A DNA stretch of 64,000 nt from Paractinoplanes deccanensis (lineage in GTDB: Bacteria; Actinomycetota; Actinomycetes; Mycobacteriales; Micromonosporaceae), in contig NZ_BOMI01000030.1 in the NCBI RefSeq assembly GCF_016862115.1, forward strand, positions 1-64,000, written 5' to 3'. Positions 8,422-15,907 of the stretch are shown here, in pieces (position 1 is the stretch's first letter; each line of letters begins with the position of its first letter). Both the position numbers and the translations under genes were made by a program. The notes beneath the pieces were generated by a model. It saw only the letters and a program-made list of their open reading frames with translations, made no database searches and had not been told where the DNA came from.

Positions 8422-11049
8422 TCATCGGTCGTACGGGGAGAAGCGCGCCGGCCGCTCCGCGGGCAGGGTCGCGTCCGACGAGTCCCGGTCCGGTTCGGCG
8501 TGCCGGGCTCCCGCCGGGGCCGCCGGGGCCGGAGCGGACGGCACCGGGGGCGCGTCCGGCAGGTCCCATTCGATCAGGTCGGTCTCGCGGACCTCGCCGC
8601 CGTCGAGCGGGACCCGGAACGTCCGGATCTGATGCGGCCCGAAGGCTGCCGTCACCGACCTTCCGGCCAGGGGGATGGCGATCGTCGTCTCGCCGGCGCT
8701 GCCCGTGGTCTCCACCGCCCGGACGATCAGGTCGTCGCCGTCCTCGTGCGCCTTGACCGCCGTGACCATAACCGGGCCGCCGCCGTCGGCGACGTAGCTC
8801 TGCGACGCCGGCAGCGCCCCGCGGTGGAAGCTCTCCAGCATGGCCCGCACCGGCGCGCCCAGCTCCGCCGCGCGGCGCGACAGCCGGGCCGCGCGCCAGT
8901 CGCCGGCGTGCGGCACCAGCAGGTAGCGGAACGTCTGGACACCCTGGTCCTGGTACGAGTAGATGCCGTCCGCGTCGAGCTCGCGCGGGTCGTGCCACGA
9001 GTAGACGGGGCTGCGGACCGCCGTCATGCCGACGCTCGCCGGGTCGGGCGACACGTCGTACCCGTGCTTGGCGTCGGACACGACAGCAAGGCCGGCCGCC
9101 GTGTCGCTCAGATCGACCCACGACTGGGCCGGGTTCTCGGTGCCGTCGACCGGGCGCCGGACGACACCGAAGGGGATCTCGTACGTGGCGACGGGGCGCG
9201 CCAGGCTCGTCGGGAAGCAGAGCTTGAGCTGGTGCGCCTGTTCGCGCCAGTCGAGGGTGACGCGGACCTCGAGGTGGTCGGCGCCGTGGGACAGCAGGAA
9301 CTCCTCCACCAGCGTCGAGCGGTTCCACTCCCGTTCGACGCGCAGCCGGGCACGCAGCGGGCCCGCCTCGCGCAGCGTCATCCGGGTGGTGCGCATGGCC
9401 ACGCCCGGCCACCGGTACGAGCGGACGTGATGCCCCCACGTGTCCGTCGGATCCTGGCTGATCTGCGTGTGCTCGCCGTGCGCGCCGGCCACCAGGTCGG
9501 CGCCGGTGCGCTTGTCGAGCAGCGACGACAGCCACCCGGTCGACGGGTCGAACTCCGCGCGCAGGACCGCGTTCTCCAGCACCCGCGGCGAGGCGCGCAG
9601 CGACGTCTCCGCGGCCTGCGTGCCGGGGCGCAAGCGGAAGAGCCGATAGCCGAACGCGGGCACGGCCGCCTCGAAGACGATCGCGCCGCGCGCCGGGTCG
9701 TCGGTGGTCGCGACCGGCTGGATCGGCTGCGACAGCGCCCCGGGCACGTGCACGCCGGCGAGCTGCCCGCCGTACTGCAGCTCGACCTCCGCGGTCACCT
9801 CCCACGGGTGCGGATTGAACACCAGCACCGGCTGGGTGCCCTCCTCGAGCGGGATGTCGACCTGCCGCGCGATGACGTTGTGCGTGCGCGCGACGATCCG
9901 CTTGGCGATCGCGACCGCCTCGCCGAGCTGGTCGCGCGCGTCGTCGTACGCCGTCTCGATCGCGGAACCGGGCAGCACGTCGTGGAACTGGTTGAACAGG
10001 ATCTGCCGCCACGCCCGGGCCAGGTCGGCGCGGGGCGGTTCGAGCCCGAACAGCGCGGCGCCGACCACCGCCCAGCGCTCGGCGGACAGGATCGCGGCCT
10101 GGGCGCGGCGCTGCCACTTCTTGATGCCGGAGTGCGCCGAGTAGCAGCCGGGCGCGTGCATCTGAAGGTCGCCGTGCCACACCGGCAGCGCGTTCAGGCC
10201 GTCCTCGCCGAGACGCTTGGCGAGCTCGTCGAGGTAGCGGCCGGGCGAGGAGATCACCATGCGCCCGAACGAGCCCATGCGGTCGTACCGGTGAATGGAC
10301 TCGATGTTGGCGCGGGTCGGGCCGCCGCCGTGGTTCCCGACCCCGAAGAAGATCATCAGATCGCCGAGGGCGGGGTCGGCGGCGCCGAGCGACTTGTCGA
10401 CCTGAAAGCCCACCTCGCCGGGCGGGCTGCAGTACTCGTACGGGATGCGGTAGCCCAGCACGCGCGAGCCGTCCGGCGACTCCCACCAGAACGCGGTGCC
10501 CGCCAGGCTGGTCTCGTGCGGTCCGGGACGCGTGAAGACGTACGAGCTCAGGCCCTGCCCCCGGAGGATCTGCGGGAGCATGCCGTGGTGGCCGAACGGG
10601 TCGACGTTCATGCCGACGGTCGCGGTGACCCCGAACCGCTCGCGCAGGTAACGCTGGCCGACAAGGCCCTGGCGCACGAACGACTCGCCGGCCGGCAGGT
10701 TGCAGTCGGGCTCGACCCACCAGCCGCCCACGAGCTGCCAGCGCCCCTCCGCGACGCGCCGGCGGATCCGGGCGAACAGCTCCGGGTCGGACTCCTCCAC
10801 CCAGGACAACAGCACCACCTGATTGCAGGTGAAGACGAAGTCCGGGTATTCGTCCATGCGGTGGATCGCCGACCAGAAGGTGGCCCGCGCCTCCTGGTAG
10901 CCCTCCTGCCACGGCCACAGCCACACCGGGTCGAGGTGGGCGTTGCCGACCATGTGCAGGGTACGGTCCGGCGTCGCGGCGGGCCGGTCACGGCCGCGCT
11001 GCGGGAGAGGCTGGTCGCCGTTCGGCGCGTTCGCCATCGGGGCGGTCAC
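8422..11049 (-). CDS. Alpha-mannosidase, GH38
   Basis: Retaining, metal-dependent alpha-mannosidase of glycoside hydrolase family 38, 875 residues, without a signal peptide, so it acts on imported oligosaccharides in the cytoplasm. The zinc site is shown by HLDPVW (His38, Asp40). The nucleophile is expected in MNVDPFGHHG (Asp150). The C-terminal half is the beta-rich GH38C region, with WNRSTLVEEFLLSHG near residue 580. The start is the GTG at 11049, which overlaps the TGA of the ROK-SIS gene (GTGA). An ATG four codons on, at 11037, is an alternative. Coupling to a sugar kinase, together with the nearby GH84 enzyme, supports breakdown of a mannose-bearing glycan. Confidence 0.93.
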   Translation of the reverse strand: MTAPMANAPNGDQPLPQRGRDRPAATPDRTLHMVGNAHLDPVWLWPWQEGYQEARATFWSAIHRMDEYPDFVFTCNQVVLLSWVEESDPELFARIRRRVAEGRWQLVGGWWVEPDCNLPAGESFVRQGLVGQRYLRERFGVTATVGMNVDPFGHHGMLPQILRGQGLSSYVFTRPGPHETSLAGTAFWWESPDGSRVLGYRIPYEYCSPPGEVGFQVDKSLGAADPALGDLMIFFGVGNHGGGPTRANIESIHRYDRMGSFGRMVISSPGRYLDELAKRLGEDGLNALPVWHGDLQMHAPGCYSAHSGIKKWQRRAQAAILSAERWAVVGAALFGLEPPRADLARAWRQILFNQFHDVLPGSAIETAYDDARDQLGEAVAIAKRIVARTHNVIARQVDIPLEEGTQPVLVFNPHPWEVTAEVELQYGGQLAGVHVPGALSQPIQPVATTDDPARGAIVFEAAVPAFGYRLFRLRPGTQAAETSLRASPRVLENAVLRAEFDPSTGWLSSLLDKRTGADLVAGAHGEHTQISQDPTDTWGHHVRSYRWPGVAMRTTRMTLREAGPLRARLRVEREWNRSTLVEEFLLSHGADHLEVRVTLDWREQAHQLKLCFPTSLARPVATYEIPFGVVRRPVDGTENPAQSWVDLSDTAAGLAVVSDAKHGYDVSPDPASVGMTAVRSPVYSWHDPRELDADGIYSYQDQGVQTFRYLLVPHAGDWRAARLSRRAAELGAPVRAMLESFHRGALPASQSYVADGGGPVMVTAVKAHEDGDDLIVRAVETTGSAGETTIAIPLAGRSVTAAFGPHQIRTFRVPLDGGEVRETDLIEWDLPDAPPVPSAPAPAAPAGARHAEPDRDSSDATLPAERPARFSPYDR

Positions 11050-12863
11050 GGGGTCTCCCCCGCGGCCCAGGCGTCCACCATCTCGCTGATCATGTGCAGC
11101 ATGAGTGTGTGCATCTCCTGAACGCGCTGGGTGCTCTTGGACGGGACGAGCAGCGCGCGGTCGGCGTGGACCCTGGCCGGCCCACCGTCACCGCCGGCGA
11201 ACAACAAGGTGTACGCGCCGCGCGCCTGCGCCGCGGCCAGCGCCCCGGTGACGTTGGGCGACCGGCCCGTGGTCGTGAAGGCGACCACCACATCGCCGGG
11301 ACGGGCGAGCGCCTCGATCTGCCGGGCGAAGACGTCGGCGTACGAGAAATCGTTGGCGACACAGGTCAGGACGCTCGGATCGGCGCTGAGCGTGACCGCG
11401 GGCAGCGGACGCCGCGCACGCTTGAAGTGGCCGACCAGCTCACCGGTGAGATGCTGCGCGTCGGCCGCGCTGCCCCCGTTGCCGAAGGTCCAGATCGTCG
11501 CGCCGCCGGCCAGCCGCCGGCAGATCAGGTCGCCGGTCTCACGAATCTCGGCGGTGAGGGGACCCATGGCCGAGGCCACCGACAGGTGCTCATCGAGGCC
11601 GTCGACTGGCGTCGCGTCGGCTTCACCGCTCAGAGAGAACGAACGTTCTGTCTCGGCATCCGCACGCGGCGGCGGCACCGCCCGGGCCGAAGAGAACGAA
11701 CGTTCTGTCTCGGCGGCGTCGCTCGTCGGCCCGCCGCCACCAAGAGAGAACGAACGTTCTGTCTCGGCGAACTCGCGGGACAGGGCGAGCGCGACCACCC
11801 CCGCGCCGACCACTCCCACCAGATCGCCGAGCGCGGCGGGCTCGATCCGGGCCGCGCCGGCCGCCGGGGGCATGGCCTCGCGGGCGACCACCTCGCGCAC
11901 CGGGTCGAGGAGCATCGCGCCGGAGCGGGTGACGCCGCCGCCCAGCACCACCAGGTCGGGCTCGAAGACGTTCACCAGGTCGGCGACGGCCGCGCCGAGC
12001 AGGTCGACGGTCTCGGCCCACACGCTCCGGGCGAGCGGGTCGCCCGCCGCGGCTGCCGCCGCCACGTCCGCCGCGGTCACCACCGGCAGGGCGGCGAGCC
12101 GCGAGATCCGTCCTTCGCGGGCCTGCGCCGTTCGTGCGGCGGCGAGGGCTTCGCGCGCGCGTTCCGCGATGGCGCTTCCCGAGGCGTAGGCCTCCACGCA
12201 GCCGCGGCGGCCGCAGGCGCAACGCCGGCCGTCCCGGCGGACGATGATGTGGCCGAACTCGCCGCCGTTGCCGGCCGCGCCGTGGTGCAGGGTGCCGTTG
12301 AGGACGGCGCCGCCGCCGATGCCCGTCGACACCGTCAGGTACAGCATGGTGGCCGTTCCGCGGCCGGCGCCGAAGCGGTATTCGGCCACCGCCGCCGCGG
12401 TGGCGTCGTTGCGCAGGGCGGCCGGCACGCCGAAGGCTTCCGCGGCGAGCGGGCCGATCGGCACCCGTTCCCAGCCGGGCAGGTGGGGTGGGCTCATCAG
12501 CGTGCCGGACGGCGCATCCAGGGGCCCGCCGCAGGCGATGCCGACGGCGCGCACCGGGCCGAGACCGGCCTTGCCGATGGCCCGGTGTCCTATGGCGAAC
12601 AGGCACGAGACGGCCGGCCGCCAGTCGCCGGTGTGCGGAGTCGGCTCGACCACCACGCCGTGGGCGAAACCGTCGGCGGTGATGACGGCCGCGGCCAGCT
12701 TGGTGCCGCCGATGTCGAGCCCCAGCACGGGCCCGGCGCCGGCGGAGAAGGACGCGAGCACGGATCCGCCGCCCGCGGGGAGGGACGCCGGCCCGGATCC
12801 GGCGCCGGCGGAGAAGGGCATGTGCCCGGCGGAGAAGGGTGCCAGCGGATCGGGCGAACTCAC
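11046..12863 (-). CDS. ROK sugar kinase fused to a GmhA-like SIS isomerase domain
   Basis: A 605-residue two-domain protein. Residues 45-350 form a ROK kinase: ATP loop LDIGGTK (Asp50), the zinc motif CACGRRGCVEAYASG, and LYLTVSTGIGGG. Residues about 420-600 are a SIS domain resembling phosphoheptose isomerase GmhA, with FGNGGSAADAQHL and TTTGRSPNV. The linker contains three in-frame copies of ETERSFS made by an 18-bp dispersed repeat. The first 45 residues are SAGAG-rich. I start at GTG 12863 because GGAGG lies four bases upstream. The GTG at 12890 lies inside the operator palindrome. A likely role is phosphorylation of a released sugar followed by isomerisation of the sugar phosphate. The exact substrates are unknown. 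Confidence 0.88.
   Translation of the reverse strand: MSSPDPLAPFSAGHMPFSAGAGSGPASLPAGGGSVLASFSAGAGPVLGLDIGGTKLAAAVITADGFAHGVVVEPTPHTGDWRPAVSCLFAIGHRAIGKAGLGPVRAVGIACGGPLDAPSGTLMSPPHLPGWERVPIGPLAAEAFGVPAALRNDATAAAVAEYRFGAGRGTATMLYLTVSTGIGGGAVLNGTLHHGAAGNGGEFGHIIVRRDGRRCACGRRGCVEAYASGSAIAERAREALAAARTAQAREGRISRLAALPVVTAADVAAAAAAGDPLARSVWAETVDLLGAAVADLVNVFEPDLVVLGGGVTRSGAMLLDPVREVVAREAMPPAAGAARIEPAALGDLVGVVGAGVVALALSREFAETERSFSLGGGGPTSDAAETERSFSSARAVPPPRADAETERSFSLSGEADATPVDGLDEHLSVASAMGPLTAEIRETGDLICRRLAGGATIWTFGNGGSAADAQHLTGELVGHFKRARRPLPAVTLSADPSVLTCVANDFSYADVFARQIEALARPGDVVVAFTTTGRSPNVTGALAAAQARGAYTLLFAGGDGGPARVHADRALLVPSKSTQRVQEMHTLMLHMISEMVDAWAAGETP
11636..11764 (+). repeat. Three copies of the 18-bp dispersed element in the ROK-SIS linker
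   Basis: AGAACGAACGTTCTGTCT occurs exactly at 11636-11653, 11693-11710 and 11747-11764. Each copy is followed by CGGC and preceded by AG-rich bases. The core can fold as AGAAC/GTTCT around a four-base loop. On the minus strand it encodes ETERSFS each time, and the spacer lengths (57 and 54 bp) keep the frame. Confidence 0.9.
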
Positions 12864-12875
12864 GGCGCCTCCATA

Positions 12876-12889
12876 TGGGATCGATCCCA
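12876..12889. promoter_or_regulatory. Perfect LacI-type operator before ROK-SIS/GH38 operon
   Basis: TGGGATCGATCCCA is a perfect 14-bp palindrome immediately upstream of the GGAGG ribosome site of the ROK-SIS gene. It is the best copy of the motif also found at 5419 and 15820. The gene for a LacI-family repressor begins its 3' end only 42 bp away, at 12931. Confidence 0.8.
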
Positions 12890-12930
12890 CATCGGCGAGC
12901 GTAGGAGGAGTGGCGCGGGCGGGTCAAGTG

Positions 12931-13971
12931 TCAGGCGGGTGGGGCCGTCGATCCACGCGTGACGATGGAGGCGGAGAGCAGCACGGTGCGCACGGGCGCG
13001 AGCGGTGACTGAATTCGTTCAATGAGCTGGGAGACCGCCGCCTCGCCGAGGGCCGCCGTGTCCTGCCGCACGGCCGTCACGCCGGGGGTCACCATGCTCA
13101 TCCACGGGACGTCGTCGAAGGACACCAGGCTCAGCTGCCCGGGAATCGCCAGGCCCAGCTCCGCCGCGGTGCGGAACGCCGCCTCGGCGAGCACGTTGTT
13201 GGCGGCGAACAGGGCCGTCGGCGGCTCGGCGCGGCCCAGCAGCTTGCGGATCTCGACGCGCGCCGCCTCGACGTCCCATCCGGCGCTGACGACCAGCGAC
13301 TCGTCCAGCGGCAGGCCGGCCGCGCCGAACGCCGCCCGATAGCCGGCGAGGCGGTCGCGGCCGGTCGTCCAGTGCATCTCGTCGATGACGAGGGCGATGC
13401 GCCGGTGACCGCTTTCGATCAGCTGGGTGGTGACCTTTTGGGCGGCGCTGCCGTTGTCGACGAGCACCGCGTCGCACGCGCCGGCCGAGAACTGGCGGTC
13501 CACCTCGACGACCGGGATGCGCTGGCGGGCCAGGTAGGAGGCGAGGTGAGCCGATACCGGCGTCACGATGACCCCGGCCACGCGCAGCGCCACAAACGTC
13601 TCAGCGGCCTCGGCCTCGACCCCGGCGGACCCGCCGTCGTCGGCGAGCATCATCGTGTACTGCCGCTTGCGGGCCTGCTGGCTGATGCCGGCGGCGAGCC
13701 CGGCGTAGAACGGGTTGGCCAGGTCGGACAGGAGCACGCCGATCGACTGGCTGGCCTGCCGGCGCAGGTGGCGGGCGGTCGCGTCGGGCACGTAGCCGAG
13801 GCCGTCGGCGACCGCGCGGACCCGGTCGCGCACCTGCGGCGCCACGTAGCCCTGCCCGGTCAGCGCCCGCGACGCGGTGGACCGGGACACCCCGGCCGCC
13901 TCGGCCACCTCCCGGATCGTGGCCCGCCGCGCCACATCCCCGGCCCGGCCCGCCGCACCCCCAGCCGTCAC
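12931..13971 (-). CDS. LacI-family transcriptional repressor, probable local glycan regulator
   Basis: A 346-residue LacI/GalR regulator. The N-terminal helix-turn-helix reads ATIREVAEAAGVSRSTASRAL (about residues 17-37). The periplasmic-binding-protein-like effector domain contains QSIGVLLSDLANPFYAGL and the C-terminal LSLVSFDDVPWMSMVTPGVT. The start is the GTG at 13971, overlapping the TGA of the double metallo-beta-lactamase gene (GTGA). The regulator is therefore translationally coupled to the gene upstream and would repress itself through the sites at 15820/15889. The same palindrome before the ABC and ROK-SIS operons makes this protein the natural candidate for controlling the whole locus. 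The inducer is probably a sugar or sugar phosphate. Confidence 0.92.
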   Translation of the reverse strand: MTAGGAAGRAGDVARRATIREVAEAAGVSRSTASRALTGQGYVAPQVRDRVRAVADGLGYVPDATARHLRRQASQSIGVLLSDLANPFYAGLAAGISQQARKRQYTMMLADDGGSAGVEAEAAETFVALRVAGVIVTPVSAHLASYLARQRIPVVEVDRQFSAGACDAVLVDNGSAAQKVTTQLIESGHRRIALVIDEMHWTTGRDRLAGYRAAFGAAGLPLDESLVVSAGWDVEAARVEIRKLLGRAEPPTALFAANNVLAEAAFRTAAELGLAIPGQLSLVSFDDVPWMSMVTPGVTAVRQDTAALGEAAVSQLIERIQSPLAPVRTVLLSASIVTRGSTAPPA

Positions 13972-15812
13972 GTCGACCCTCTCTCCCGTACATCCATGAT
14001 CGCTTCGGCGTGCTGGCCGAGGTGGAGCCGGCCGATGCTGACGTCGACCGCCAGGCGGGCCCGGCGCCGCGGCGGGCCGGTCGTCACCTCGATCTCGGTC
14101 TCCTCGCGGCCCAGCGCGGGCAGCGAGACGGTCGCCACGTCCGGCACGGCCACCCACCCTACCGGCAGCGCCACCCGCACCACCGCCTTCTGCGCGGCCC
14201 GGAACGGATTGCGCAGCAGCACCCGCAGGCGGACGACCGCACCAGTTTCCGCCCGCGAGTAGTAGGGCGCAATGCTCGCCATCACCCCGTCGGCCTCGGC
14301 CTCCACCTCGTCGAGCGGCAGCAGCTCGCGGTGCAGCCGGTCCTGCTCGTCCGCCTCCCAGGCCACCAGCGCGAAGTAGTCCTCGTCGACCCAGCGCGCC
14401 GGCCAGTGCCCGAAGATCATCAGCTGCGGCGCGACGGCGCGGTAGAGGCGGGCACAGGCCTGGTAGTCGCCGAGGCGGAACCGGTTGCGGTACTGGTAGT
14501 TCAGGACCTCGCGCGGTCCGCCGGCGGCGCCCATGCCGACCTGCTGATCGCCGGTGGCGAGCACGCGTACGCCGTCCGCGACGAACTCGTACGCCGCCTG
14601 GTAGAGCGTGTGCCCGGGCAGGTCGTGCACCGTGATCTCGTATTCGTGCCAGCGCACCGTGCCGCCCAGCGGCAGCCGCCGGTCGACCGGGATCGGGTCG
14701 AACCACTGGCACGGCAGGTCGTGCTCCATCGGCGCCTCGAGGATGTCCGCGACGTGCTCCGGGGCCCACACCTCGGTGCCCTCGACCTCGCGGAGCAGGT
14801 TCATCCCGGCCACGTGGTCGTCGTGGTAGTGGGTCGGCAGCGCCACCTCGACGGCCGTCACCCCGTACCGCCTGCGCAGCGCCGGCAGCGAGCCCAGCCA
14901 CGGCCGCCGGGAGGCACGGTCGCCGCCGGGCGGCAGGCCGGTCTGCATGTCGTACCCGTAGTCGATCAGCAGGGCCGCGCCGGTCCGCGAGAGCAGCGCG
15001 TAGCTGCACGCGCTGCCGGTGCGGTTCTGCAGCAGGTGCTCGGTGAGCGGCAGGAACGGGTTCTCGAGCCAGTCCGCCAGATCCCAGGGGTACGGGCGGC
15101 GCGAGTCCACGTACGCGTTCATCCGCCGGGCGAGCAGGAGCAGGGCCTCCGCGGGCGCCTCGATCGGCTCGCCGTGCGACGGCAGCAGCTGGTCGAGGTC
15201 GTGCCCGGCCAGCGTGAGGCAGCTCAGCACGGTCATCGCCGGGCCCTCGTTCTCGACGTACGACCACTGGGTGGCCGCCAGCGACCAGACCTTGCCGGGC
15301 GCGTAGATCAGGTCGCCGGTGAACGCGATCCGCCGCCCCGCGCGCTCGATCACGTACGTCGTGGAGCCCGTGGTGTGCCCCGGCGTGGGCAGCACGGTCA
15401 CGCTCGTTCCCGCGTACGTGCGGCGCCGGTACTCGGGCACCACGTCGTGCACCGGCACCGGCTCCAGCAGCGAGAACCGGTCCTGCCGCAGGTTGTAGTC
15501 GTTGCGCAGGGTGCGGCCCTGCCACATCTCCTCGACGTCGTCGAAGAGCTCGCGCTCGGCGGCCGGCACGTGCACGCGCACACCCTCGGCGACCGCCCAG
15601 GCGAGGCCCTGCGCCTGGTCACGGTGGTGGTGGGTCATCAGGACGTCGGTGATCCGGTCGACGCCCATGGCGGCCAGGTGCTCGAAGGCGCGACCCGATC
15701 CGAAGTCGACCGCCACGGCGGTGCGGCTTCCACCCGGGTCGCGGATGACGTAGACGTTGCAGGTGTCGGCAACCCGGAAGACGCCGGGCGCGATCTCGGC
15801 GAGGGGTGGCAT
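13968..15812 (-). CDS. Double metallo-beta-lactamase-fold hydrolase
   Basis: A 614-residue protein with two complete-looking metallo-beta-lactamase folds in tandem. In the first (residues 1-240) the metal motif is THHHRDQ (His61-Gln66), with the canonical final His replaced by Gln, followed by PGHTTG, FTGDLIY and PSHGE. In the second (residues 265-530) it is THYHDDH (His328-His333), then LPGHTLYQ, LATGDQQVG and FGHWPARW. Residues about 535-605 look like a small beta-sandwich. There is no signal peptide. The start is ATG 15812, where family similarity begins. It forms a coupled pair with the LacI gene and lies behind the operator at 15820. The substrate is unknown; a lactone or ester intermediate of sugar breakdown is possible. 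Confidence 0.85.
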   Translation of the reverse strand: MPPLAEIAPGVFRVADTCNVYVIRDPGGSRTAVAVDFGSGRAFEHLAAMGVDRITDVLMTHHHRDQAQGLAWAVAEGVRVHVPAAERELFDDVEEMWQGRTLRNDYNLRQDRFSLLEPVPVHDVVPEYRRRTYAGTSVTVLPTPGHTTGSTTYVIERAGRRIAFTGDLIYAPGKVWSLAATQWSYVENEGPAMTVLSCLTLAGHDLDQLLPSHGEPIEAPAEALLLLARRMNAYVDSRRPYPWDLADWLENPFLPLTEHLLQNRTGSACSYALLSRTGAALLIDYGYDMQTGLPPGGDRASRRPWLGSLPALRRRYGVTAVEVALPTHYHDDHVAGMNLLREVEGTEVWAPEHVADILEAPMEHDLPCQWFDPIPVDRRLPLGGTVRWHEYEITVHDLPGHTLYQAAYEFVADGVRVLATGDQQVGMGAAGGPREVLNYQYRNRFRLGDYQACARLYRAVAPQLMIFGHWPARWVDEDYFALVAWEADEQDRLHRELLPLDEVEAEADGVMASIAPYYSRAETGAVVRLRVLLRNPFRAAQKAVVRVALPVGWVAVPDVATVSLPALGREETEIEVTTGPPRRRARLAVDVSIGRLHLGQHAEAIMDVRERGST

Positions 15813-15819
15813 TCCGCGA

Positions 15820-15833
15820 TGGTATCGATCCCA
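15820..15833. promoter_or_regulatory. LacI-type operator, MBL side of the divergent promoter
   Basis: TGGTATCGATCCCA differs from the perfect palindrome at 12876 in one position. It lies eight bases upstream of the MBL start codon on the minus strand, overlapping its likely transcription start region. Confidence 0.65.
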
Positions 15834-15888
15834 CTTTCTCAGGAGAAGAGAAGCACTTCCACAGAGGACACTGCGAGGTGAACGCTTC

Positions 15889-15902
15889 TGATATCGTTCC
15901 CA
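15889..15902. promoter_or_regulatory. Degenerate LacI-type half-site before the GH84 gene
   Basis: TGATATCGTTCCCA matches the palindrome in 11 of 14 positions and keeps the TCCCA arm. It lies six bases before the ATG at 15908. It could be a weaker second site allowing looping with 15820. It is less certain than the other copies. Confidence 0.4.
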
Positions 15903-15907
15903 CAACG

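Noticed and set aside
7723-11121. A 1132-codon open frame on the plus strand opposite GH38
   Set aside because: It is the antisense shadow of the alpha-mannosidase and neighbours in GC-rich DNA; the composition is Arg/Gln/His-rich with no motifs, whereas the minus strand has complete GH38 motifs.
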